Assembly: GCA_029961685.1 (NCBI GenBank) | Contig: JARWKL010000006.1 | Location: 8,314,748-8,378,747, forward strand | Origin: Aristolochia californica | Taxonomy: Eukaryota > Streptophyta > Magnoliopsida > Piperales > Aristolochiaceae | Direction: 5' to 3' | Length of the DNA stretch: 64,000 bases | In this document: positions 36,001-47,965 of the stretch, piece after piece | Layout: every line of letters begins with the position of its first letter | Numbering within the stretch: the first letter of the stretch is position 1 | Translations under genes and position numbers: made by a program | The notes under the pieces: generated by a model | Database searches by the model: none | Told to the model about the DNA's origin: nothing | Seen by the model: only the letters and a program-made list of their open reading frames with translations

Positions 36001-39000
36001 GATATTTAAAACATGTGTTTCCATAACTTGGATATGCAAACTTTTGTGTTCATTTGTGGTGTGTGAATAAAGTTTCTTTACTTACATTTGTTGTTGTTTC
36101 AAATTTTTTGCATACTTAAATTCAAAGTTTTTTTATTTTGTTGTGATCTATTTGCCTTTTTATCTCTTTGTTTACGAGATAAAGGGAAAAGTGAAAACTC
36201 AAGTTCACATTTAAGAAAAAAGTATACATCTAGCATGGAAATGCACAAATTTAGAGAGAGATAATTCATAAAATTGTCCATAATTTTTAGAGATTGCAAA
36301 CTCTTTCTAGTTTTTATATATTATGTTTCACAATCGTCGGGAAAAGGGTGAGGGAGTGGATTTTTAATTGAGTGTTTACTCAAAATCCATAAGTAATTTC
36401 TTACAAAACTATAGCCCGTTACACATGATTGACCGATAAATCACTTTACAATCATCAATGATTGTAAGGTAAGGTTTTTGCAGCTGGGTAAAATAATAGC
36501 TTGTTTAACTCCCGTAAATATCCCACCCCACGTTCACTAAAGAATTTAATGTGGTTTAGATCCCACAGATCATTTGCATCTTTAACATGCTTCAAGCATG
36601 CATATCCATATTTAAAACATGTGTATGACCAATTAGAAATCTCTTTCTAATAAAATTCCAAGCGATTAGGGTTGAACTAGTAGATTTTCCCATACTTGGA
36701 TATCTAAACTTTTGTGTTCAATTGTGATGTGTGAATAAATTTTTTGTACATACATTTGATGTTGTTTTAAATTTTTTCGCATATATTAATTGTAAAATTT
36801 TCATTTTGTTGTGATCTCTTTGCCTTTTTATCTTTTTGTTTACGAGATAAAGGGAAAAGTGAAAACTCAAGTTTTGATTTAAGGAAAAAGTATACATCTA
36901 AAATGGAAATGCACAAATGTAGAGAGAGATAATTCCAAAAAGTGTCTATAATTTTTATGGATTGCAAAATCTTTCTAGTTTTTATATATTTGGTGCGCAA
37001 TCATAGGGAAAAGGGGGAGGCAGGGGATTTTTAATTGAGTGTTGACTCTCAATCCATAAGTCATTTCTTACAAAAATATATCCCATTACGCATGATTGAT
37101 CGATAAATCACTTTACAATCATCTATGAATACTAGGTTACCTTTTTCGTAAATGGGTAAAATAATGGATTGTTTGACTCGGGTAAATATCCCACAGCATG
37201 TTCACTTGAGAATTTAATGACGTCTGGATCCCATAGGTCATTTGCATCTTAAACCTGTTTCAAGCATCCTTATCCATATTCTATACACAATAGGATAAAT
37301 TAGAAATCTCTTTCTTATAAAATTCCAAGTTATTAGGGTTGAACTAGTGGAATTTCCCAAACTTTGATATCAAAAATTTTGTGTTCATTTGTGGTGTATG
37401 AATACATATTCTTTACGTACTTTTGTTGCTGTTTTAAATTTTTTGCATACATAAACTCTAAAATTTTCATTTTGTTGTGATTTACTTGCCTTTTTATCTC
37501 ATTGCTTACGAGATAAAATTAAAAGTGAACATTCAAGTTATGTTTAAGAAAAACGTATACATCTAAAATGGACATGCACAAATGTAGAGAGAGATAATTT
37601 CAAAAAGTGTCCAAAATTTTTAGGGATTGCAAACTCTTTCAAGTTTTTATATATTAAGGTTTCACAATCGTCATTAAAAGAGGGAGGTGGGGGATTGTAA
37701 ACTGAGTGTTGATTCCTAATCCATAATTCATTTCTTAGAAAAACATATAGCCTGTTATGCATGATTGACTTATAAATCACTTTACAATCATCTATGATTG
37801 TTAGGTAAGCTTTTTGTAATTGGGCAAAATAATGGCTTGTTTGACTTGGGTAAATATCCCACCGCACATTCACTTGAGAATTTAATGTGGTTTGGATCCC
37901 ATAGGTCATTTGCATCTTTAACATGTTTCAAACATGCATATCAATATTTAAAACATGTGTATGATTAATTAGAAATCTCTTTATTATAAAATTTCAAGCT
38001 ATTAGTGTTAAACTAGTGGAATTTCCCAAACTTGGATATCAAAATTTTTTTGTTCAATTGTGGGTTGTGAATAAATTTTATTTACATACATTTGTTGTTT
38101 TTTAATGTTTTTTTGCATATATAAACTGTAAAATTTTCATTTTGTTGTGATCTATTTGCCTTTTTATCTTCTTTTTACGAGATAAAGGGAAAACTGAAAA
38201 CTCATGTTTTGATTTAAGAAAAAAGTATACATCTCAAATGGAAATGCACAAATGTAGAGAGAGATAATTCCAAAAATTTTCTGTAATTTTTAGGGATTGA
38301 AAATCTTTCTAGTTTTTATATATTAGGTTTTGCAATCGTCGGGAAAAGGGGAGGCAAGGGTTTTTTCACTGACTGTTGACTCCCAATCCATAAGTAGTTT
38401 CTTACAAAAATATATTATCCCATTATGAATGATTGACCGATAAATCACTTTACAATCATATATGATTGTTAGGTAAGATTTTTTGTAAATGGGCAAAATA
38501 ATGGCTTGTTTGACTCGGGTAAATATCCCACCGCACATTAATTCTAGAATTTAATGAGGTTTGGATCCCATAGGTCATTTGCATCTTTAACATGTTTCAA
38601 GCATGCATATCCATATTTAAAGAATTTGTAGGATCAATTAGAAATCACTTTCTTATAAAATTCCAGGCTTTTAGGGTTGAACTAGTGGAATATCTCAAAC
38701 GTGGATATCAAAACTTTTGTGTTCATTTGTGGTGTGTGAATAATTTTTCATTACTTACATTTTTTGTTGTTTTAAATTTTTTGCATGCTCAAATTCAAAT
38801 TTTTTTATTTTATTGTGATATATTTGCCTTATTATCTCTTTGTTTACGAGATAAAGGGAAAAGTGAAAACTCATGTTTTGATTTAAAGAAAAAGTATACA
38901 TCTAAAATGGAAATGCATATATGTAGAGAAAGATAATTCCAAAATGAGTCCATAATTTTTAGGGATTGCAAAATCTTTCTAGATTTGACATATTAGGTTT

Positions 39001-39667
39001 TACATTCGTCGGAAAAAGAGGCTGGCAGGGGATTTTTAACTGAGTGTTGACTCCCAATCCTTAAGTCATTTCTAACAAAAATATATCCTGTTACGCATGA
39101 TTGATTGATAAATCACTTTACAATCATATATGATCGTTAGGTAAGTGTTTTATTAAATGGCTAAAATAATAACTGGTTAGACTCGGGTAAATGTCTCACC
39201 CGACGTTCACTCTAGAATTTAATGAGGTTTGGATCCCATAGGTTATTTGCATCTTTAATATGTTTCAAACATGCACATCCAAATTTAAAACATGTGTAGA
39301 ATCAATTAGAAATTTCTTTCTTAAAAAATTCCAAACTAATAGGGTTGAACTAGTGGAATATGTCAAACTTCGATATCAAAACTTTTGTTTTCATTTGTGG
39401 TGTGTGAATAAATTTTATTTACATACTTTTCTTGTTGTTTTAAATTTTGTAAATACATAAACTCTAAAATTTTCATATTGTTGTGATCTATTTGCCTTTT
39501 TATCTCATTGTTTATGTGATCAAGGGAAAAGTGAAAATACAAGTTTTGATTAAGAAAAAAGTATACATCTAAATGGTAAATGAACAAATGTAGAGAGATA
39601 AATCCAAAAAGTGTCTGTAATTTTTAGGGATTGCAAAATTTTTCTAGTTTTTATAAATTAGGTTTCA
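33068..39667. repeat. 10-mer HOR of L monomers, about 6.6 kb
   Basis: Units start at 33068, 33725, 34393, 35058, 35725, 36331, 36998, 37665, 38333 and 39003. This is the 27669-33067 unit plus two extra monomers (35725 and 36331). The 35725 unit has a deletion of about 60 bp near 36019 ('catgtgtttccataac'). The two extra monomers recur at 42155 and 42819 in the third copy, which share 'aaattcaaag/aaattaaaa' and 'actcaaaatcc', so the dimer is part of an older form or was gained before the third copy arose. Confidence 0.84.
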
Positions 39668-42600
39668 CAATCATCAGGAAAAGGGCGAGGCAGGGGATTT
39701 TTAACTGAGCTTTGATTCCCAATCCATAAATCATTTTTTACAAAAAATATAGCCCGTTATGCATGATTGACCGATAAATCTCTTTACATTCAACTATGAT
39801 TGTTACGTAAGCCTTTTTGTAAATGGGAAAAATAATGGCTTGTTTGACTCGGGTATCCCCCCACATGTTCACTTGAGAATTTAATGGGGTTTGGATCACA
39901 TAGGTCATTTGTATCTTTAACATGTTTCAAGCATGCATATCCTTATTTAAAACATGTGTAGGATCAATTTGAAATATCTTTCTTATAAAATTCCAAGTTA
40001 TTAGGGTTGAACCAGTGGAATTTCCAAAACATGGATATCCAAACTTTTGTGTTCAATTGTGGAGAGTGAATAAATTTTCTTTACTTACATTTGTTGTTGT
40101 TTTAAATTTTTTTGCAGACATAAACTGAATTTTTTTCATTTTTTTGTGATCTATTTGCCTTTTTATTCTTTTGTTTACGATAAAAGGTTAAAGTGAAAAC
40201 TCTAGTTTTGATTTAAGAAAAATGTATACATCTTAAATGGAACTGCACAAATGTAGAGAGAGATAATTCCAAAAAGTGTTCAAAATTTTTGGGGATTCCA
40301 AACTCTTTCTAGTTTTTATATAATAGGTTTCGCAATCGTCGGGAAAAGGGGGAGGTGGGGGGTTTTTAACTGAGCATTGACTCCCAATCCGTAAGTCACT
40401 TCTTAAAAAAATATATTCAATTACGCATGCTTGACCGATAAATCCCTTTACAATCATATATGATTGTTAGGTCAGTTTTTTTGTAAATGGGTAAAATAAT
40501 GGCTTGTTTGACTCGACTAAATATCCTACCCTAGGTTCACTTGAGAATTTAATGAGGTTTCGATCCCATAGGTCGTTTGCATCTTTAAAATATTTCAAGC
40601 ACACATATCCAAATTTAAAACATGTGTAGGATCTATTAGAAATCTCTTTCTTATAAAATCTAAGCTATTAGGGTTGAACTAGTGGAATTTCCCAATCTTG
40701 TTTATCAAAACTTTTGTGTTCAATTGTGGTGTGTGAATAAATGGAACTGCACAAATGTAGAGAGAGATAATTCCAAAAAGTGTCCATAATTTTTAGGGAT
40801 TGCAAAATTTTTCTTGTTTTTAAATATTAGGTTTTGCAATCGTCGGGAAAAGGGGGAGGGAAGGGAATTTTTACTGAGGGTTGTGTCTCATTCCATAAGT
40901 CTCATACAAAAATATAGCACTTTACACATGATTGACCAATAAATCATTTTACAATCAGCTTTTTTTTAAATAGGAAAAATAACTTCTTGTTTGACCTGGG
41001 TAAATATCCCACCGCACGTTCACTTGAGAATTTAATGTGGTTTGGATCCCATAGGTCATTTGCAACTTAAACATGTTTCAAGCATCCATATCCATATTCT
41101 AAACACGGGTAGGATCAATTAGAAATCACTTTCTTATAAAATTCCAAGCTATTAGGATTGAACTAGTGAAATTTCCCAAACTTGGATATCAAAACTTTTG
41201 TGTTCATTTGTGCTATATGAATAAATTTTATTTACATAATTTTGTTGTTGTTTTAAATTTTTTGCATACATAACCTCTAAAATTTTCCTTTTGTTGTGAT
41301 CTATTTGACTTTTTATCTCGTTATTAATGAGATAAAGGGAAAAGTGAAAAGTCAAGTTTTGGTTTAAGAAAAAAGTACACATCTAAAATGGAAATGCACA
41401 AATTTAGAGAGATATAATTCCAAAAAGTGTCCATAATTTTTAGCGATTGCAATCTCTTTCTAGTTTTTATATATTAGGTTTTTGAATTGTCGGGAAAAGG
41501 GGGACACCGGGATTTTTAAGTGAGTATTGATTCCCAATCCATAAGTCATTTCTTAGAAAACAATATAGCCTGCTACGCATGATTGATCGATAAATCACTT
41601 TACAATCATCTATGATTATTAGGTAAGTTTTTTTGTAAGTGGGCAAAATAATGGCTTGTTTGACTCGGGTAAATATCCCACCGCACGGTCACTTGAGAAT
41701 TTAATGCGGTTTGGATCCCATTGGTCTTTTGTATCTTTAACATATTTCAACGATGCATATCCATATTTAAAACGTGTGTAGGATCAATTAGAAATCTCTT
41801 TCTTATAAAATTCCAAGCTATTAGGTTTGAACTAGTGGAATTTCCCAAACTTGGATATCCAAACTTTTGTGTTCAATTGTGGTGTGTGAATAAATTTTCT
41901 TTACTTACATTTGTTGTTATTTTAAATTTTTTTGCATACATAAACTGTAAAATTTTCATTTTGTTATGATTTATTTGCCTTTTTATTTTTTTGTTTATGA
42001 GATAAAGGGAAAAGTGAAAATTCTAGTTTTGATTTAAGAAAAAAAGTGTACATCTCAAATGGAAATGCGCAAATGTAGAGAGAGATAATTCCAAAAAATG
42101 TCTGTAATTTTTAGGGATTGCAAACTCTTTCTAGTTTTTATATATTAGGTTTCACAATCATCTAGAAAAGGGGGGGGGAGAGTTTAATTGAGTGTTGACT
42201 CCCAATCCATAAGGTCATTTCTTAAAAAAATATATCCTGTTACACATGATTGACCGATAAATTACATTACAATCATATATGATTGTTAGGTCAACTTCTT
42301 TGTAAATGGGCAAAATAATGGCTTGTTTGACTCGGGTAAATCTCCCGCCGCACATTAACTTGAGAATTTATTGTGGTTTGGTCCCATAGGTCATTTTACA
42401 TCTTTAACATGTTTCAAGCATCCATTTCCATAATTAAAACATGTGTAAGATCAATTAGAAATCTGTTTTTTACAAAATTCCAAGCTATTAGGGTTGTACT
42501 AGTGGAATTTCCCAAACTTGGATATCAAAACTTTTGTGTTTATTTGTGGTGTGAGAATCAATTTTCTTTTCTTACATTTGTTGTTGTTTAAAATTTTTTG

Positions 42601-43494
42601 CATTCATAAATTAAAAAAAATTATTTTTTTGTGATCTATTTGCCTTTTTATCTCTTTGTTTACGAGATAAAGGGAAAAGTGAAAACTTAAGTTTTGATTT
42701 AAGAAAAAAGTACACATCTAAAATGGAAATGCACAAATGTAGAGAGAGATAATTCATAAAAGTGTCTGTAATTTTTAGAGATAGCAAACTCTTTCTAGTT
42801 TTTATATATTAGGTTTCACAATTGTTAGAAAAAGTGGGAGGCAAGGGATTTTTAACTGAGTTTTCACTCAAAATCCAATAGAAAATTTTTCCAAAACTAT
42901 AGGCCGTGACAATGATTGACCGATAAATCACTTTACAATCATCTATGAATTTTAGGAAAGCTTTTTTGTGAATGGGCAAAATAGTGTCTTGTTTGACTCG
43001 GGTAAATATCAAACCTCACGTTCACTTGAGAATTTAATGAGGTTTGGATCCCACTGGTCATTTGCATCTTTAACATGTTTCAAGCTTGCATATCCATATT
43101 TAAAACATGTGTAGGATCAATTAGAAATCTCTTTCCTATAAAATTCCAAGCGATTAGGGTTGAACAAGTGGAATTCCCAAACTTGTATATCAAAAATTTT
43201 GTGTTCATTTGGGGTATGTGAATAAATTTTCCTTACTTACATTTGTTGTTGTGTTTAATTTTTTGCATACAAAAGATCTAAAATTTTTATTTGGTTCTGA
43301 TCTACTTGCCTTTTTATCTCTTTGATGACGAGATAAAGGGAAAAGTGAAAACTCAAGTTTTGATTTAGGAAAAAAGTATATATCTAAAATGGAAATAAAG
43401 AAATGCAGAGAGAGAAAATTCCAAATTGTGTTCGAAATTGTTAGGAATTGTAAACTTTTTCTAGTTTTTATATATTAGGTTTCACAATCGTCGA
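39668..43494. repeat. Third, partial copy of the 10-mer HOR
   Basis: Units start at 39668, 40333 (truncated, 504 bp), 40837, 41484, 42155 and 42819. They correspond in order to 33068, 33725, 34393, 35058, 35725 and 36331. The truncated unit is missing about 165 bp at 40740, where 'gtgtgaataa' joins 'atggaactgcac'. The HOR phase is lost after 43494. Confidence 0.82.
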
Positions 43495-45433
43495 GAAAAG
43501 GGGAAGGTAGGGGATTTTTAACTGAGTGTTTACTCAAAATCCATAAATAATTTCTCCCAAAACTATAATCCATTACGCATGATTGACCGATAAATCACTT
43601 TAAAATCATCTATGATTGTTAGGTTAAATTTTTTGTAGATGGGGAAAATAATGGCATGTTTGACTCAGGTAAATATCCCACCCCACGTTCACTTGAGAGT
43701 TTAATGAGGTTTGGATACCACAGGCCATTTGCATCTTTAACATGTTTCAAGCATGCATATCCATATTTAAAGCATGTGTAGGATCAATTAGAAATCTCTT
43801 TCTTATAAAATTCCAAGCTATTAGGGTAGAATAATTTTTTTAGTTTGTGAATAAATTTTCTTTACTTACATTTGTTGTTGTTTAAAATTTTTTTGCATAC
43901 GTAAACTCTAGAATTTTCATTTTGTTGATCTATTTTATATTTTTGTTTACGAGATAAAGGTAAAAGTGAAAAGTCAAGTTTTGATTTAAGAAAAGCGTAT
44001 ACATCTAAAATGGGTAGGCACAATTGTAGAGCGATAATTCTAAAAATGTTCGTAATTTTAAGGGAAAACATAGTCTTTCTAGTTTTTATATATTAGGTTT
44101 CGCAATCGTCGGGAAAAGGGAGAGGCGGGGGATTTTAACTGAGTGTTGACTCCCAATTCAAAGTCATTTCTTAAAAAAATATAGCCCATTACGTAAGATT
44201 AACCAATAAATCACTTTACATTCATCTATGATTGTTAGGTAAGCTTTTTTTGTAAATGGGCAAAATAATGGGTTGTTTGACTTGGGTAAATATCCCACCG
44301 TACGTTCACTTGAGAATTTTATGAGGTTTGGATCCCATAGGTCATTCGAATCTTTAACATGTTTCAAGCATGTATATCCATATTTAAAACATGTGCAGGA
44401 TCAATAAGAAATCTCTTTCTTTTAAAATTCGAAGCTATTAGGGTTGAACTAGTGGAATTTCCGAAACTTGTATATCAAAACATTTGTATTCATTTTTGGT
44501 GTGTGAATAAATTTTCTACACTTACATTTGTTGTTGTTTTAAATTTTTTTGCATACATAAAATCTAAAAATTTCATTTTGTTGTGATCAATTTGCCTTTT
44601 TATCTCTTTTTTATGAGATAAAGGGAAAAGTGAAAACTCAAGTTTTGATTTAACAAAAAAATATGCATAAAAAATGGAAATACACAAATGTAGAGAGAGA
44701 TAATTCCAAAAAGTGTCCATAATTTTTACGGATTGCAAACTCTTTCTTGTTTTTATATATTATTTTTCGTAATCATTGGGAAAAGGGGGAGGCGGGAGAA
44801 TTTTAACTGAGTGTTGACTCCAATTCCATAAGTCATTTCTTACAAAAATATAGCCCGTTATCATTATTGACCGATAAATCAATTTTCAATCATCTATGGT
44901 TGTTAGGTCAGTTTATTTTGTAAATGGACAAAATAATAGCATGTTTGACTCAAGTAAATATCTCACGGCATGTTCACTTGAGAATTTAATGAGGTTTTGT
45001 GCCCATTGGTCATTTTCGTATTTAACATGTTTCAAGCATGCATATCTACATTTAAAACAAGTGTAGGATCAATTAGAAATGTATTTCTTATAAGAAATTC
45101 CAAGCTATTAGGGTAGAACTAGTAGAATTTTCCAAACTTGGATATCAAAACTTTCGAGTTCATTTTTGGTTTGTGAATAAATTTTCTTTACATAAATTTG
45201 TTGTTGTTTTATATTTTTTTGCATACATAAACTCTAAAATTTTCATTTTGTTATGATCTACTTGCCTTTTTATATCTTTGTTTATGAGAAAAAGGAAAAA
45301 ATGAAAAGTCAAGTTTTCATTTAAGAAAAGCGTATACATATCAAATGGGTATGCACAAATGTAGAGCGATAATTCCAAAAAGTGTCTTTATATTTTAGGG
45401 ATTACAAAGTCTTTCTACTTTTTACATATTAGG

Positions 45434-45450
45434 TTTCGCAATCGTCGGGA
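45434..45450 (+). other. CENP-B box-like motif (representative copy)
   Basis: The monomer reads TTTCGCAATCGTCGGGA. The essential CENP-B pattern is NTTCGNNNNANNCGGGN. All nine essential bases except the central A (here C) match, with exact spacing. The same 17-mer, or one with a change only in a free position, occurs at 15751, 16418, 18341, 25789, 26079, 40328, 44098, 47292, 50594, 60329 and 62266. Other monomers carry versions changed mostly at the CpGs. Binding by any protein is not shown. Confidence 0.6.
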
Positions 45451-45467
45451 AAAGGGGGAGGCGGGGG
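45447..45467 (+). other. G-rich island of the monomer (representative copy)
   Basis: Each monomer has one G-rich stretch in otherwise AT-rich sequence, with runs of 3, 5, 2 and 5 G on the plus strand in this copy. It overlaps the end of the CENP-B box-like motif. It could form a two-layer G-quadruplex; a canonical three-layer one lacks a fourth run of three. Copies vary in run length, and many monomers keep the five-G run. Confidence 0.6.
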
Positions 45468-47965
45468 ATTTTTAACTGAGTGTTGACTCCCAATTCAAAG
45501 TAATTTCTAACAAAAATATAGCCCATTACGTATGATTGACCGTTAAATCACTTTACAATCATCAATGATTGTTAGGTATGTTTTTTTGTAAAAGGCCAAA
45601 ATAATGGGTTGTTTGACTCGGGTAAATATCCCTCCGCACGTTCACTTGAGAATTTAATGGGGTTTGGATCCCATAGGTCATTATCATCATTAACATGTTT
45701 CAAGCATGCATATCCATATTTAAAAGATGTGTAGGATCAATTAGAAATCTCTTTCTTATAAAATTCCAAGCTATAAGGGTTGAACTAGTGGAATTTCCAA
45801 AACTTGTATATCAAAAATTTTGTGTTCATTTGTTGTGTGTGAAAAATTATACATCTAAAATGGAAATGCACCAATGTAGAGAGAGATAATTTCAAATAGT
45901 TGCCGTAATTTTTAGAAATTTCAAACTCTTTCTATTTTTTATATACTAGGTTTCGCAATCTTCAGGAAAAGGGGGAGACAGTGGATTTTAAGTGAGTGTC
46001 GACTCCCAATCCATAAGTCATTTCTTTACCAAAATAAGCCCATTACACATGATTGACAAATAAATCACTTTACAATAATTTATGATTGTTAGGTAAGCTA
46101 TTTTGTAAATGGGCAAAATAATGGCTTGTTTGACTCATGTAAATATATCTTCGCACATTCACATTGAGAATTTAATGAGGTTTGGATCAAATAGGTCATT
46201 TCCATCTTTAATATGTTTCAAGTATACATATCCATATTTAAAACATGTGTAGGTTCAATTAGAATTCTCTTTCTTATAAAATTCCAAGCTATTAGGGTTG
46301 AACTAGTGGAATTTCCCTAACATGGATATCAAAACTTTTATGTTCATTTTTGGAGTGTGAATATTTTTTCTTTACTTACATTTGTAGTTGTTTTATATTT
46401 TTTTGCATACATAAACTCTAAAATTTTCTTTTTGTTGTGATCTATTATCCTTTTTATAAATTTGTTTACGAGATAAAGGGTAAAGAGAAAACTCAATTTT
46501 ATATTTAAGAAAAAAGTATACATCTAAAATTGGTATACACAAAGGTAGAGAGAAATAATTCCATAAAGGGTCCATAATTTTTAGCGATTGCAAACTCTCT
46601 ATAATTTTTATATATTATTAGGTTTCGTAATTGTGAGGAAAAGGGGGAGGCGAGAGATTTTTAACTGAGTGTTGACACCCAATCCATAAGACATTTCTAA
46701 AAAAAATATAGCCCATTACGCATGATTCACCGATAAATTACTATACAATCATCTATGATTGTTAGATCAGATTTTTTTTAAATGGGCAAAATAATAGCCT
46801 GTTTGACTTGGGTAGATATCAAACCACACTTTCACTTGAGAATTTAATGAGGTTTGGATCCTATAGGTCATTTGCAGCTTTAACATGTTTCAAACATGCA
46901 TATCCCTTTTTAAAACATGTGTAGGATCAATTAGAAATCTCTTTCTTATAAAATTCTAATTTATTAGGGTTGAACTAGTGCAATTTCCAACACTTGGATA
47001 TGAAATCTTTTATGTTCATTTTTGGTGTGTGAATAAATTTTCTTTACTTACCTTTGTTGTGGTTTTAAATTTTTTTGCTTACATAAACTGTAAAATTTTC
47101 ATTTTGTTGTGATCTATTTGCCTATTTATATCTTTGTTTACAAGATAAAGGGAAAAGTGAAAACTCAAGTTTTGATTTATCAAAGAAGTATACATCTAAA
47201 ATAGAAATTCACAAATGTAGAGATATATAATTCCAAAAAGTGTCCGTAATTTTTAGGGATTGCAATCTCATTCTTGTTTTTATATATTAGGTTTCGCAAT
47301 CGTCGGGAAAAGGAGGTGGCATGGAGTTTTTAACTGAGTGTTGAAACCCAATCCATAAGTCATTTCTCACAAAAATATTGCCCGTTACGCATGATTGACC
47401 GATAAATCACTTTAAATTCATCTATGATTGTTTGGTCAGTTTTTTTGTAAAAGGGCAAAATAATGGCTTGTTTGACTCGGGTGAATATTTCACCACAGGT
47501 TCACTTGAGAATTTAATGAGGTTTGGATCGCATCGGTCATTTGCATTTTTAACATGTTTCAAGCATGCATATGCTTCTTTAAAACATGTGTAGGATCAAT
47601 TTGAATTTGCTTTCTTATAAAATTCCTATCTTTTCATGTTGAACAAGTGGAATTTTCCAAACTTGCATATCAAAACTTCTGTCTTCATTTGTATTGTGTG
47701 AATAAATTTTCTTTACTTACATTTCTGGTTGTTTTAAATATTTTACATAGATAAACTCTAAAATTTTCATTTTGTTATGATCTATTTACCTTTTTATGTC
47801 TTTGTTTACGAGATAAAAGGAAAAGTGAAAACTCAGGTTTTTATTTAAGAAAAAAATATACATCTAAAATGGAAATGCACAAAAGTAGAGAGAGAAAATT
47901 CCAAAAAGTTCCCGTAATTTCTAGGCATTGCAAACTCTTTCTAGTTTTTCATATATTAGGCTTCG

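Larger units (their letters stand above)
43495..47965. repeat. Satellite array: dimers of about 1.3 kb, then single L units
   Basis: Units start at 43495 (608 bp, altered near 43835), 44103, 44770, 45439 (517 bp, deletion at 45845), 45956, 46628 and 47297. The pair 43495-44769 and the pair 44770-45955 share 'aagaaaagcgtatacat', 'gtagagcgataatt' and 'cccaattcaaagt', so they are a duplicated dimer with a spacing of about 1336 bp. Later units are less ordered. The unit at 47297 carries 'catttctggttg', shared with 47966 and 50599. Confidence 0.8.

Noticed and set aside
43835..43865. S monomer within the L-only core (also the 606-bp unit at 35725)
   Set aside because: Their length is near 600 bp, but the missing bases are at different positions from the 63-bp S deletion, so they are independent deletions.
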